The notes below the pieces were generated by a model. That model saw only the letters and a program-made list of their open reading frames with translations, did no database searches and was not told the DNA's origin. Made by a program: the position numbers and the translations under genes. From positions 930,001 to 994,000 of the forward strand of contig NZ_CP135435.1 of assembly GCF_032341175.1 (NCBI RefSeq): a DNA stretch of 64,000 bases, in the 5' to 3' direction. This DNA comes from Bacillus sp. DTU_2020_1000418_1_SI_GHA_SEK_038. GTDB lineage: Bacteria; Bacillota; Bacilli; Bacillales; Cytobacillaceae. Below, piece after piece: positions 50,775 to 59,560 of the stretch (its first letter is position 1; every line of letters starts with the position of its first letter).

Positions 50775-52055
50775 CTAGACAGATCCCTTTTTGCTAACTA
50801 CAGTATTTGGTTTCTCAGAAATAGCAAACATGAGCCAGTAAAGCACGGCACTTAAAACCGCAAGGCCAGCCAAAATTATAAACGTCCAGTCATACCCAAT
50901 CCATACAGTCAAAGGAATGGAGATGGGGGCAATTGTTTTGCCGAATGTAAACCGCAGGCTTGCTGCCGCAAAATATTGGCCGCGCATATGCTCAGGAGCG
51001 ATTTTTGAAACAAAGCTTTGCTGAATGCCCACTGTCATTAGCTCACCAAATGTGAAGAGTGCCATAGCGATAATTAATCCCCAAATCCAATTTGTTTGTC
51101 CAAACATGAAAATGGCTGCTGCATACGTAAGGGAGGAAATAACAAATACATTTCTTTCCTTATATTTAATCATGATTTTCGTAACAGCTACTGTGAATAA
51201 GGCAACAAGGAAGCCGTTTTCAGATAAAAGAATGCCAAAAGCTTGTTCACCACTGACCGAAAAAGCCCAATCACCGAATTTCAATAATGGCTGATTGTGT
51301 ACAAACTCGCTCGTATAAATCGGAATTAATAAATCCAGCTGCATAAATGTTTGTGCCGCCAATACACCCGCAATGATAAAAAGGAGGAAGGTTTTATCCT
51401 TAAAAATAATCCCGTAGTCCTTCATCTGGTGGATTAAAAAGGAATACCATTTATCATTCTCATTAACTAGTTGGGACTGCTGAGGCACAGTTTCTCTTGT
51501 CATTTTTGCTAAAATCACAGCTAAAATAATACAGATGATGCCCGCAATTAATAGAAGCTCGAAACGGTATTTCGTGTAAAAAATGGCGCCCAACACAGGC
51601 CCAATAACAACCGCGATATTAATCGATGTATAGAAGATCGCAAATACATGACTGCGATGCTTTTCCTCGACAACATCTGCGACCATTGCCTGACTTGCCG
51701 GCCAATAAAACGAACTGAATACGCCAACAAAGGCGAAACAAATAAATCCAAGCCATGGTGAATTGAGCCATGGAGAATCTGCGAGCGCAAAGACTAGAAA
51801 GCTAAGACCCTGTCCGAAGGCTGATAAAACCATCATCGTTTTTCGTCCAAAACGATCCGCACAATAGCCTCCCATTAAATTCGCTAAAACGGAAAATACT
51901 TGAGAAAAAATAAGCAGCAGTCCCGCTTTATCCTTCCCAAATTCACCTGCAAAATAAATCGTCAAAAAAGGGAAGAACATCCAAAAAGTGATGTTGATTG
52001 CCGCTTCTCCAAATAATCGTACTTTTAGATTCGAATCCCAATCTCTAATCTTCAT
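50775..52055 (-). CDS. MFS transporter
   Basis: About 426 aa from the ATG at 52055 (MKIRDWDSNLKVRLFGEAAI), set by AGAGGA; the frame to 52100 lacks a site. Twelve TM helices are predicted. Motif A is GGYCADRFGRKTMMV (residues about 58-72). A longer central loop (about 195-215) and an extended loop with LKFGDWAFSVSGEQAF lie in the second half. It resembles Bacillus drug/peptide-type exporters of the YttB/YwoG-like group. It is next to the sigma-54 activator but on the same strand downstream, so a link to that regulon is not shown. Confidence 0.7.
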   Translation of the reverse strand: MKIRDWDSNLKVRLFGEAAINITFWMFFPFLTIYFAGEFGKDKAGLLLIFSQVFSVLANLMGGYCADRFGRKTMMVLSAFGQGLSFLVFALADSPWLNSPWLGFICFAFVGVFSSFYWPASQAMVADVVEEKHRSHVFAIFYTSINIAVVIGPVLGAIFYTKYRFELLLIAGIICIILAVILAKMTRETVPQQSQLVNENDKWYSFLIHQMKDYGIIFKDKTFLLFIIAGVLAAQTFMQLDLLIPIYTSEFVHNQPLLKFGDWAFSVSGEQAFGILLSENGFLVALFTVAVTKIMIKYKERNVFVISSLTYAAAIFMFGQTNWIWGLIIAMALFTFGELMTVGIQQSFVSKIAPEHMRGQYFAAASLRFTFGKTIAPISIPLTVWIGYDWTFIILAGLAVLSAVLYWLMFAISEKPNTVVSKKGSV

Positions 52056-52184
52056 ATTAAATCCTCTTTTTCCCTTAAAATAGCTATGTAATACTACCAT
52101 TTTTTAGAAGGGAATACAAGATTTTAAAAGAAACAGAGAAGGCACTTACTGCAATGATATCGCAAATGGCAAGATTTTTACCCT

Positions 52185-53894
52185 TTAGCTGGGCTTTTCA
52201 ATCCCGTATTTTTTTATGTGATATTGAAGACTTTGACGGGTAATCCCAAGTTTTCTGGCTGCTTTTGATATATTCCAATCCGTTTGCTCTAGTGTTGTTA
52301 GAATAAAGTGTTCTTTTGAATTGGCAAAAATTGATTTTATTGGCTTCTTCTCTAATTCTTTCATTTCACTCGATTTATTTTTTGTTTGGGAAAATATTTT
52401 TCTTCTAATATAGGTTGGCAGATGATCTACTTCAATGACTCGATCTGTTTCGTTCACTCTAATAATGATGTTCTCGATTAAATGCTCAAGCTCCCTCGTA
52501 TTTCCTGGCCAATAGTATTGGAGAAGAGTAGTTTGTAACGATTTAGATAGATTTGGCACTTCTTTATTAAACTTGTCTTGATAAGATTCTAAGAAATATT
52601 CTATAAAGAAATGAATATCCTCTGTCCTCTCTCTTAATGGAGGAATGAAAAGACTCGTGCGTGCAATTCGATAAAATAAATCAAGACGCATTTTACCTTC
52701 AGAAATAAGCCTTTCCGGGTCTTCGTTTGAAGCACTAATCACAGTGCATTGCACGGGTGTTACATCGTTTGATCCTACTCGTCTGACTAACCGTTCCTGT
52801 AAAACACGCATAAGCTTAGATTGCAATGTCATTGGCATAGAGTTGATTTCATCTAGAAATAAAGTGCCATCCTTTGCGTGTTCAAAGAGACCAATTTGAT
52901 TGGTCGCTCCAGTAAAAGCTCCTTTCACTGTGCCAAAAAGGGTGCTTTCTAAAAGGTTTTCAGGTATGGCTGCACAATTAATAGCGATAAATGGGCTGTT
53001 AGCTCTTGGGCTGTGATTATGGATGCTTTGGGCAAACAGCTCCTTCCCTGTTCCTGTTTCTCCAACAATTAACACATCGGTGTTATGAATCGCAATGTTT
53101 TGTGCCTCTTTTATTAAATTTTTTAATGCGAGGCTATTTCCTTTAATATTTTCAAACGTATAAGTAGTGCCATTTTTTGATTCAGCCCCGCTTTTTTCAG
53201 AACTAGTAATTTTTCGTTTCTGTTCAATAGTCTGATAAAGCATATCTTTGAGTCTAGTTTCATTTGTACTAATGGAATAAACGGCAATTGTTTCTCCATC
53301 CTTTTGGATAGGAAATGTGCTGTAATTCACATATTTTGGCACTCCATTAACAGTTGAATGAGCTCTATATCTTGAAAAAATAGGCTTTCCAGTCTTGAAG
53401 GTATGTTTATGCTCGGAATTTTGCGGATTGTAATTATAAACAGACCACAAGTGCTGGCCTATAATCTCATTCCTATTCAGCCCTTCCATTTTCTCCTGAG
53501 CAAGATTGTATAAAACAATTTCGCCCTTTTGATTGCTCATCATAATCCCTTCACCTAATGATTCGATAATTTTTTCCAAGCAATATAATCTCATTTTTGG
53601 ATTCTTTAATAAGTCAGAAATATCCTCAAAGCAAAGAATAATATAAGGATGATTGGCAGAAAACACCTTAACCTCAACAGAAAATTTTCTCTGATTGAGT
53701 GTAACCGAAAAAGATTCATTATCCATAAATCGTACATGCTCGCAGGGGATAAAATTAGAAATATGAGTGCCTTCAGTAAATTCAAACGAAATAATTTCGC
53801 TTAGGTCTTGCCAAAGTATCTCGTAATTTTCATTTAAGATTATTACGCCATCCGCCTGACCTTTCATTAGTGAACCAAGTGATGCTGCAATCAA
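52185..53894 (-). CDS. Sigma-54-dependent transcriptional activator
   Basis: 569-aa enhancer-binding protein from a TTG at 53894, set by AGGAGGAG; the upstream frame to 53993 would cover an activator site. Domains: two PAS-like sensory regions (about 10-100 and 110-215), then AAA+ with Walker A GETGTGKELFAQ, the sigma-54 contact loop GAFTGA, Walker B GTLFLDEIN and the arginine-finger region LFYRIARTSLFIPPLRERTE. The C-terminal Fis HTH is NISKAARKLGITRQSLQYHI. It is divergent from hutU and most similar in layout to RocR/BkdR-type Bacillus regulators. The 15-bp elements before the three nearby sigma-54 promoters are its likely binding sites. The PAS ligand is unknown. Confidence 0.9.
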   Translation of the reverse strand: MIAASLGSLMKGQADGVIILNENYEILWQDLSEIISFEFTEGTHISNFIPCEHVRFMDNESFSVTLNQRKFSVEVKVFSANHPYIILCFEDISDLLKNPKMRLYCLEKIIESLGEGIMMSNQKGEIVLYNLAQEKMEGLNRNEIIGQHLWSVYNYNPQNSEHKHTFKTGKPIFSRYRAHSTVNGVPKYVNYSTFPIQKDGETIAVYSISTNETRLKDMLYQTIEQKRKITSSEKSGAESKNGTTYTFENIKGNSLALKNLIKEAQNIAIHNTDVLIVGETGTGKELFAQSIHNHSPRANSPFIAINCAAIPENLLESTLFGTVKGAFTGATNQIGLFEHAKDGTLFLDEINSMPMTLQSKLMRVLQERLVRRVGSNDVTPVQCTVISASNEDPERLISEGKMRLDLFYRIARTSLFIPPLRERTEDIHFFIEYFLESYQDKFNKEVPNLSKSLQTTLLQYYWPGNTRELEHLIENIIIRVNETDRVIEVDHLPTYIRRKIFSQTKNKSSEMKELEKKPIKSIFANSKEHFILTTLEQTDWNISKAARKLGITRQSLQYHIKKYGIEKPS

Positions 53895-53976
53895 ATCTTC
53901 TCCTCCTGACTTAATAAACTTACAACAGTTAATTTCGAATATAACATTAATTATAAATTTTTTAAATAGTCTGCAT

Positions 53977-53991
53977 GCAGTATTTATCTGC
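53977..53991. promoter_or_regulatory. Activator-site candidate 1 (GCAGTATTTATCTGC)
   Basis: First of eight copies of the 15-bp element GCAAAANNNATCTGC. It lies 210 bp before the hutU -24 element and 82 bp upstream of the activator gene, so it could also serve autoregulation. An overlapping CTGCATGCAG palindrome starts at 53971. Confidence 0.75.
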
Positions 53992-54054
53992 ATCGATATA
54001 AATTAACCTAGAATGCACTTGATTGTGTGCAAATCTAGGTCTAAATAAAAAGGC

Positions 54055-54069
54055 GCAAAATCTATCTGC
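54055..54069. promoter_or_regulatory. Activator-site candidate 2 (GCAAAATCTATCTGC)
   Basis: Second copy, 78 bp from the first and 131 bp before the hutU -24 element. Confidence 0.75.
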
Positions 54070-54200
54070 GGATCCTTCTAAAAAGTTATTTGAAAAGCTC
54101 GACATTCCAATTAGAAAAAAAGATTTTAATAAATAAAAAACTTGATAGTTTCGGCTTTTTTGTATGAACAATCAGGAAATTTCCATTACTCGTTTTCATT

Positions 54201-54216
54201 TGGCACACTCCTTGCA
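54201..54216 (+). promoter_or_regulatory. Sigma-54 (SigL) promoter of hutU
   Basis: TGGCACactccTTGCA matches the -24/-12 consensus TGGCAC-N5-TTGCW perfectly. It lies 50 bp before the hutU start codon. Confidence 0.92.
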
Positions 54217-54265
54217 TTGTCTAATAATGAGTGTCAGCAATTATTAAATCTAGGAGGAATTATAC

Positions 54266-55987
54266 ATGTCAAAACCAGAAATCCTATATTCCGTTAAAGC
54301 ACAAAGAGGACCAGAGCTACGCTGTAAAGGGTGGAGACAAGAATCTATTCTAAGAATGCTAGAAAATAATATGGAAAATGCCGAAAAGCCTGAAGAACTA
54401 GTGATCTATGGCGGAATCGGTAAAGCTGCTCGTAACTGGGAATCTTACCATGCGATTGTTAAATCTTTAAAAGAGCTTGAAGATGATGAAACGCTAGTTG
54501 TGCAATCTGGGATGCCTGTTGCGGTATTTAAAACACATAAATATGCTCCAACAGTTGTCATGGCAACGACTAACATCATGAAGGCTGACTGGCCAACATT
54601 CTATGATCTACAAGATAAAAACTTAACAATGTATGCAAACTATACAGCAGCACCTTGGGAGTATATTGGTACACAGGGTGTTATCCAAGGTACATTTGAA
54701 ACATTATCGGCAATTGCTCGACTTCATTACAATGATTCACTTGTTGGAAAAATCCTATTAACAGCTGGAGCTGGCGGAATGGGCGGAAACCAGACAAGAG
54801 CGATGACGATGCATGGCGGAGTAGCGATTCTATGTGACTCAAACGTTGAAATTATTAATCGCCGTATTGAAAAGAAATTTATCGATGTATTAGCAGATTC
54901 ATTGGATGATGCGATTGCGATGGCGAAGGAAGCAGCTGCTGAAGGCAAACCACTTGGTATCGCAGTAGTTGGAAATGCAGCGGATATTTTTGAAGAGGTT
55001 CTTGAAAAAGGCTGGTTGCCAGACATTACAACTTCTATGACACCAGGACATGACCCAATTTCCTACTTGCCGGCTGGCTACACAGTGGAAGAAGCAGAAA
55101 AGCTTCGTGACACTGATCGCACTCTATATTTAGAAAAAGCACGTGAAACGATGATTCGTGAACTGAAAGCGCTAATCAAATTTATGGATCTTGGTGTTCA
55201 TTCATTTGAATACGGTACAAGCCATCGTAAAGAGTGTATCGATGCCGGATTTGATGAGAAGGAAGCGAAGCGTCTCCCTGGTTTCGTAGCTGAATACCTT
55301 CGTCCATTATTCTGTGAAGGCCGTGGACCTTTCCGTTGGATCTGTCTATCAGGTGAAGCAGATGACTTACGTAAAATTGATGAAATGATTTTAGAGGAGT
55401 TTGCTGATGACTATCTAGTCACTCGCTGGATCAAGTTAGCGATGAAGCATATTCCGATTGAAGCCTTACCAGCACGTATTTGCTATATGGGCTTCGGTCA
55501 GCGTAAGAAGTTTGCTTTAAAAGTAAATGACATGATTCGCAAAGGTGAACTTGCAGGACCAGTTGCCTTCTCACGTGACAACTTAGACTCTGGTTCCATC
55601 GTGAATCCAACATTTGAATCTGAAAATATGAAGGACGGATCTGATTTAATTTCTGACTGGCCTGTATTGAACGGTCTATTGAATGCAGTTGGCATGTGTG
55701 ACCTAATTGCGCTTCAAGCAAACTATTCAATGGGTGAGGCTGTTCACACTGGAGTAACGATGATTGCAGACGGTACAGCTGAATCTGATATGAGACTTGA
55801 AGTAGCAATGACAGTGGACTCCGGAATTGGAGTTGTCCGTCACGCACAAGCTGGCTATGAAATCGCCCAAGATGTTGCGAACGGAAAAGGAAAGTTAACG
55901 AAGGAAAGCATCCAAATCCCATTATGGTGGTCGCCAAAGGCAACATTTGGACCGAAGGATTTAGAAAAAGAAGAAGTAAAAGCATAG
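54266..55987 (+). CDS. hutU: Urocanate hydratase (urocanase), divergent type
   Basis: 573-aa NAD+-dependent cytosolic enzyme, converting urocanate to imidazolone propionate in histidine breakdown. The ATG at 54266 follows TAGGAGG. Family features: LRCKGWRQESILRMLENNME, VIYGGIGKAARNWESYHAIV, YIGTQGVIQGTFETL, TAGAGGMGGNQTRAMTMHGG (dinucleotide binding) and the active-site Cys406 in LPARICYMGFGQR. Compared with typical urocanases the segment before YIGTQG (TTNIMKADWPTFYDLQDKNL, MYANYTAAPWE) differs from the usual TAGSW-type sequence. This raises the possibility of a related imidazole substrate. hutH, hutI and hutG are not in the window. Sigma-54 control replaces the HutP control known from B. 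subtilis. Confidence 0.85.
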   Translation: MSKPEILYSVKAQRGPELRCKGWRQESILRMLENNMENAEKPEELVIYGGIGKAARNWESYHAIVKSLKELEDDETLVVQSGMPVAVFKTHKYAPTVVMATTNIMKADWPTFYDLQDKNLTMYANYTAAPWEYIGTQGVIQGTFETLSAIARLHYNDSLVGKILLTAGAGGMGGNQTRAMTMHGGVAILCDSNVEIINRRIEKKFIDVLADSLDDAIAMAKEAAAEGKPLGIAVVGNAADIFEEVLEKGWLPDITTSMTPGHDPISYLPAGYTVEEAEKLRDTDRTLYLEKARETMIRELKALIKFMDLGVHSFEYGTSHRKECIDAGFDEKEAKRLPGFVAEYLRPLFCEGRGPFRWICLSGEADDLRKIDEMILEEFADDYLVTRWIKLAMKHIPIEALPARICYMGFGQRKKFALKVNDMIRKGELAGPVAFSRDNLDSGSIVNPTFESENMKDGSDLISDWPVLNGLLNAVGMCDLIALQANYSMGEAVHTGVTMIADGTAESDMRLEVAMTVDSGIGVVRHAQAGYEIAQDVANGKGKLTKESIQIPLWWSPKATFGPKDLEKEEVKA

Positions 55988-56025
55988 TCATATTTAGGTT
56001 CCCCTACAACACTTGTCTTAACGTA

Positions 56026-56068
56026 AACAGTCTGCTTTTCCCTTGGATGGAGGAGCGGGCTGTTTTTT
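56026..56068 (+). terminator. Intrinsic terminator after hutU
   Basis: AACAGTCTGC (56026-56035) / GCGGGCTGTT (56055-56064, two wobble pairs) followed by T run. It separates hutU from the ABC operon. Confidence 0.75.
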
Positions 56069-56109
56069 CGATGGAAAAACTTATTGTTTTTTATTAGCTT
56101 CAGTCGATA

Positions 56110-56124
56110 GCAGAATTTATCTGC
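56110..56124. promoter_or_regulatory. Activator-site candidate 3 (GCAGAATTTATCTGC)
   Basis: Third copy and the most symmetric: GCAGA-N5-TCTGC is a perfect dyad. It is the distal site of the first ABC operon. Confidence 0.8.
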
Positions 56125-56230
56125 GTTTAGATAATGGCCTCTTATTTTAGGGGGATACTTGATATTAACAGTGTTTGCTTATTTGTTAGCAAAATTAAGT
56201 TAACCATTTACAGTATAACCACAAAAACCC

Positions 56231-56245
56231 GCCAAACCTATCTGC
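56231..56245. promoter_or_regulatory. Activator-site candidate 4 (GCCAAACCTATCTGC)
   Basis: Fourth copy, 121 bp after site 3. The left half has one deviation (GCC for GCA). Confidence 0.7.
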
Positions 56246-56307
56246 ATAATATGAATGCTTCTAAATTGAATGGATTATCAATAAAAGTACTTTCTTATAT
56301 TAAAAGA

Positions 56308-56322
56308 GCAAAAATCATCTGC
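56308..56322. promoter_or_regulatory. Activator-site candidate 5 (GCAAAAATCATCTGC)
   Basis: Fifth copy, 77 bp after site 4 and 115 bp (start to start) before the -24 element. Confidence 0.8.
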
Positions 56323-56422
56323 GTTATTACGTGTCATATTTTTATAAAAGGGGGAACAATTCGTTCTGCATATGACTAGAACACCCGCATAAATCGGAAT
56401 TTTCTGAATAATAGGTCATTCT

Positions 56423-56438
56423 GGCATAATTTTTGCAA
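56423..56438 (+). promoter_or_regulatory. Sigma-54 promoter of the branched-chain-type ABC operon
   Basis: TGGCATaatttTTGCA, one base off the -24 consensus. The surrounding sequence (GTCATT before, AAAGATTTTAATTGAT after) is nearly the same as at the promoter at 61487. Confidence 0.88.
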
Positions 56439-56482
56439 AGATTTTAATTGATAACTAAAAAAATGATCCGGGGTGAGATTGC

Positions 56483-57646
56483 ATGAAAAAGATGCTTTAT
56501 CTATTATTATTAGTTTTTTCTTTGATTTTAACAGCTTGTAGTGCAGAAAATTCAGATGGAAAGGAAGCCTCTAAAGATTCAAAAAAGAACAGCCAAGATG
56601 CGATTAAAATTGGTTGGTTTGGACCGTTGACAGGGCCTACATCTACTGACGGGCAAATAAGTTTAAATGCTTCACAACTGGCCGTAGATCAAATTAATGA
56701 AAATGGTGGAATTAATGGACAAAAGGTAGCACTAATTTCTGTTGACGACCAAGGCAAGCCGCAAGAAGCCGCAAAAGGAGTTCAAAAATTAATAAATAGT
56801 GATAAGGTAGTTGCCGTTATAAGCGGAGCCTACTCAGGTCCAACTTTAGCAGCGGCTTCCCTAGTTCAAAAAGAAGGCGTACCAATGATTGTTTCATATG
56901 CGAAGCACCCAGAAGCTACAAAGGGAGGGGACTATGTTTCTAGAATGATCTACACCTCTGATGTACAAGCAAAAGCTCTTGCGGATTATGCCGTAAATGA
57001 AGAGAAATTAAAAACCTTTGCTATTGTATATATGAATATTGATTATGGTAAGGAAAGCCAGGTTGCTCTAGAGAAAGAAATAAGTGAGTTAGGTGGTAAT
57101 GTTTTAGTAAGTAAATCATTTAATATGGGTGATACTGATTTTAATTCAGCTTTATCAGCTGTGAAGGAAAAAAAACCTGATGCTATATTTGTTGTAGCCT
57201 ACTACAATGAGGGTGCTTCCATCGTAAGCCAAGCAAAACAAATGGGTCTAGAATCTAGAATAATCGGCATTGATGGTTTGGATGCACCAAAATTTCTCGA
57301 ATTAGCTGGGGATCATGCTGAAGGAACTGTCATAACTACCTCATTCTATACGGCAGATGAGAGAGAAATAGTTCAAAAATTTGTTAAAGCCTATAAGGAA
57401 AAATTCAATACCGAATTAAGTATTACAGCTTCCCAGAGCTATGATGCGGTTTTAGCGATAAAGGATGCAATTGAACGTTCAAGTACTGATAGAGGGGACA
57501 TAGCTAAGGCAATTAATTCAACTAAAGATTTAGAAGGCACCTCCGGAAATATTACAATTGATGAAAATCATGAAGTCGTTAAGCCAATCGTATTCATGAA
57601 AGTTGAAAATGGAGAATTTAACTACCTGCATTCAAAAACATATTAA
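56483..57646 (+). CDS. Branched-chain-type ABC transporter substrate-binding lipoprotein
   Basis: 387-aa extracytoplasmic solute receptor of the LivJ/Peripla_BP_6 family. The signal peptide MKKMLYLLLLVFSLILTAC ends in a lipobox (LTAC, Cys19 lipidated), followed by a Ser/Lys-rich linker. The binding domain begins IKIGWFGPLTGPTSTDGQIS and continues with AVDQINENGGINGQKVALIS and AVISGAYSGPTLAAASLVQK. GGGGTGAG precedes the ATG. It is first in the operon with livH, livM, livG and livF-type genes. The sigma-54 and urocanase context suggests histidine, urocanate or a similar imidazole ligand instead of leucine; this is inference. Confidence 0.88.
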   Translation: MKKMLYLLLLVFSLILTACSAENSDGKEASKDSKKNSQDAIKIGWFGPLTGPTSTDGQISLNASQLAVDQINENGGINGQKVALISVDDQGKPQEAAKGVQKLINSDKVVAVISGAYSGPTLAAASLVQKEGVPMIVSYAKHPEATKGGDYVSRMIYTSDVQAKALADYAVNEEKLKTFAIVYMNIDYGKESQVALEKEISELGGNVLVSKSFNMGDTDFNSALSAVKEKKPDAIFVVAYYNEGASIVSQAKQMGLESRIIGIDGLDAPKFLELAGDHAEGTVITTSFYTADEREIVQKFVKAYKEKFNTELSITASQSYDAVLAIKDAIERSSTDRGDIAKAINSTKDLEGTSGNITIDENHEVVKPIVFMKVENGEFNYLHSKTY

Positions 57647-57656
57647 ATATATAAGT

Positions 57657-57700
57657 GGAAATAAAAGGGATTCAATATAATATTGTATCCCTTGTTTTCC
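57657..57700 (+). other. Intercistronic hairpin after the receptor gene
   Basis: AAAGGGATTCAATA pairs with TATTGTATCCCTT (57665-57677 / 57681-57693) with loop TAA, plus outer GGAAA/TTTCC. It is a common device for partial termination or mRNA protection that raises the receptor above the permeases. Confidence 0.7.
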
Positions 57701-57727
57701 TTTTTAACTGTAAAGGGGTGGGATGAC

Positions 57728-58609
57728 TTGATAGTTGAACAGTTAATTAATGGAATAGCATTAGGTTTCGTATATGTACTAATAGCACTTGGGCTAACAA
57801 TGGTATATGGAGTATTAAAAGTTTTGCACTTTGCCCACGGTGTTATATATATGGTTGGAGCCTTCTCGGCAATGGTAGGAATATTATATCTAAATCTTTC
57901 TTTTATACCATCTTTGATATTTGCCTTAGTAATTTCTGGCCTGGTTGGTGTAGGGATTGAAAAGTATGCTTATAGACCTCTAAAAGATGTCCATCCAATC
58001 ACGGTTCTTATAAGTGGTGTAGGAATAGCTATATTACTTCAAAATCTATTTCAAATTATTTTTACATCTGATTCTCATGCCTTCCCAAAAACGAATATTG
58101 GGGTACACAGTATTGATATTTTGGGGATTGCATCATTAACTAATATTAAACTTTATATGATCATAATTGGTCTTATTGTTTTAGCTGTGCTTTACCTGTT
58201 CTTGAATTTCACCAAAATAGGTATAGCTATTAAAGCAGTTTCTCAGGATCGGAAGGCAGCTGCATTAATGGGTATAAATGTTAATAGAATTGTCATGGTT
58301 ACTTTTCTGCTTGGTTCTATGCTAGCCGCTTTAGCTGGCATTATAACTGCGTTAAATTATAATACACTATCACCTGCTATGGGGGATATTCCCGGATTAA
58401 AAGCTTTCTGTGTTGTTGTACTAGGTGGTTTAGGTTCAATTCCCGGAACAGTCTTAGGTGGATTGATATTGGGAATAGCAGAGGCATTAAGTACAGGATA
58501 TTTAGAGGGCATGCCTATTGATACGAATGCCATCGCTTTTATACTGCTAGTTGTTATTTTACTAATAAAACCTTCAGGAATATTCGGAAAGAATATAGAA
58601 AAAGTGTAG
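57728..58609 (+). CDS. LivH-type ABC permease
   Basis: Membrane permease of about 293 aa, 8 TM helices. The start is TTG 57728 with AAGGGGTGGGA upstream; the frame to 57683 would begin inside the hairpin. Family features: EQLINGIALGFVYVLIALGL then TMVYGVLKVLHFAHGVIYMV (residues about 3-42), and AVSQDRKAAALMGINVNRIV (the EAA-like loop touching the ATPases). The C-terminal GVLGLGSIPGT-type motif reads VVLGGLGSIPGTVLGGLILG. It pairs with the LivM-type permease just downstream. Confidence 0.88.
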   Translation: MIVEQLINGIALGFVYVLIALGLTMVYGVLKVLHFAHGVIYMVGAFSAMVGILYLNLSFIPSLIFALVISGLVGVGIEKYAYRPLKDVHPITVLISGVGIAILLQNLFQIIFTSDSHAFPKTNIGVHSIDILGIASLTNIKLYMIIIGLIVLAVLYLFLNFTKIGIAIKAVSQDRKAAALMGINVNRIVMVTFLLGSMLAALAGIITALNYNTLSPAMGDIPGLKAFCVVVLGGLGSIPGTVLGGLILGIAEALSTGYLEGMPIDTNAIAFILLVVILLIKPSGIFGKNIEKV

Positions 58610-58618
58610 GTGATATCA

Positions 58619-59560
58619 TTGTTGGATTTTATTAACCCATATTATATAGATATTTTAATTTTTTTAGTGATTAATATTCTTTTAGGCCTAGGATTGAATT
58701 TAACAACTGGATTTGCAGGTCAGGTTTCTTTGGGACACGCAGCATTCTATGGAATTGGTGCTTACACATCAGCCATATTATCTGCTAATTATGGTTTAAA
58801 TGTTTGGATATCCATGCTCATTGCTATTGTAGTAACTTTCTTATTAGGTGCACTTTTAGGGCTGCCTAGTTTGCGTTTAAGGGATGATTTTCTTGCAATT
58901 ACAACATTGGGCTTAGGACTTGTCGCGCACTCTTTTTTTAATAATTCCCAACTTACAGGAGGAGCGTATGGAATAAATTCAATACCTGCCCCAACCTTTT
59001 TTGGGATAGAGGTGGAGAACGTAGGATATCTCATTTTGGTTGTCATTGCATTAATCTTAGCCATCTATATCATGAGAAAAATGACACGGTCTAGAATTGG
59101 GAGAGCTTGGGTGACTATAAGAGAAGATGAAACTGTAGCTCAATCGATGGGAATCAATACCATGTATTATAAAGTGTTAGCCTTTGCAATCGGAGCAGCC
59201 TTTGCAGGTGTTGCAGGTGCCTTATTTGCTCATAAAATTTATTTTGTAAATGCTGACTCTTTTACATTTACAACTTCAGCAACTATCTTAAGTATGATCG
59301 TTATAGGTGGGTTGGGTAGTATAAGGGGAACTTTATTAGGTGTGACACTTTTATACACAATACCGGAACTATTTCATATTTTTGATGTAGGAAATTTGTT
59401 GAACTTAAATTATCTAGATAATTATAAAATGATGTTTTACGGATTACTTATGGTTTTAGTTATGAGATATAGTCCTAAAGGATTGATAGACATTAAAAAT
59501 ATAAAAATTAGAAATTTAAAACCAGCTGTGAAAAGTGGTGATCAGAATGTTGGAAGTTAA
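58619..59560 (+). CDS. LivM-type ABC permease
   Basis: About 313 aa, 8-9 TM helices. Start choice TTG 58619 or 58622, both after TAGGTGA that overlaps the livH-type stop; the GTG at 58610 lies within that site. Signatures: LNLTTGFAGQVSLGHAAFYG then IGAYTSAILS (residues about 24-55), RVGRA/RIGRAWVTIREDETVAQSMG (read here as two parts RSRIGRAWVTIRE and DETVAQSMGIN) and VIGGLGSIRGTLLGVTLLYT. It overlaps the next ATPase gene by 14 nt. Confidence 0.85.
   Translation: MLDFINPYYIDILIFLVINILLGLGLNLTTGFAGQVSLGHAAFYGIGAYTSAILSANYGLNVWISMLIAIVVTFLLGALLGLPSLRLRDDFLAITTLGLGLVAHSFFNNSQLTGGAYGINSIPAPTFFGIEVENVGYLILVVIALILAIYIMRKMTRSRIGRAWVTIREDETVAQSMGINTMYYKVLAFAIGAAFAGVAGALFAHKIYFVNADSFTFTTSATILSMIVIGGLGSIRGTLLGVTLLYTIPELFHIFDVGNLLNLNYLDNYKMMFYGLLMVLVMRYSPKGLIDIKNIKIRNLKPAVKSGDQNVGS

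Noticed and set aside
53895..53993. 33-residue N-terminal extension of the sigma-54 activator
   Set aside because: It would overlap an activator site, and AGGAGGAG sits directly before the TTG at 53894.
56134..56379. 81-aa ORF upstream of the ABC operon
   Set aside because: It covers two activator sites, has no ribosome site and lies in the control region.
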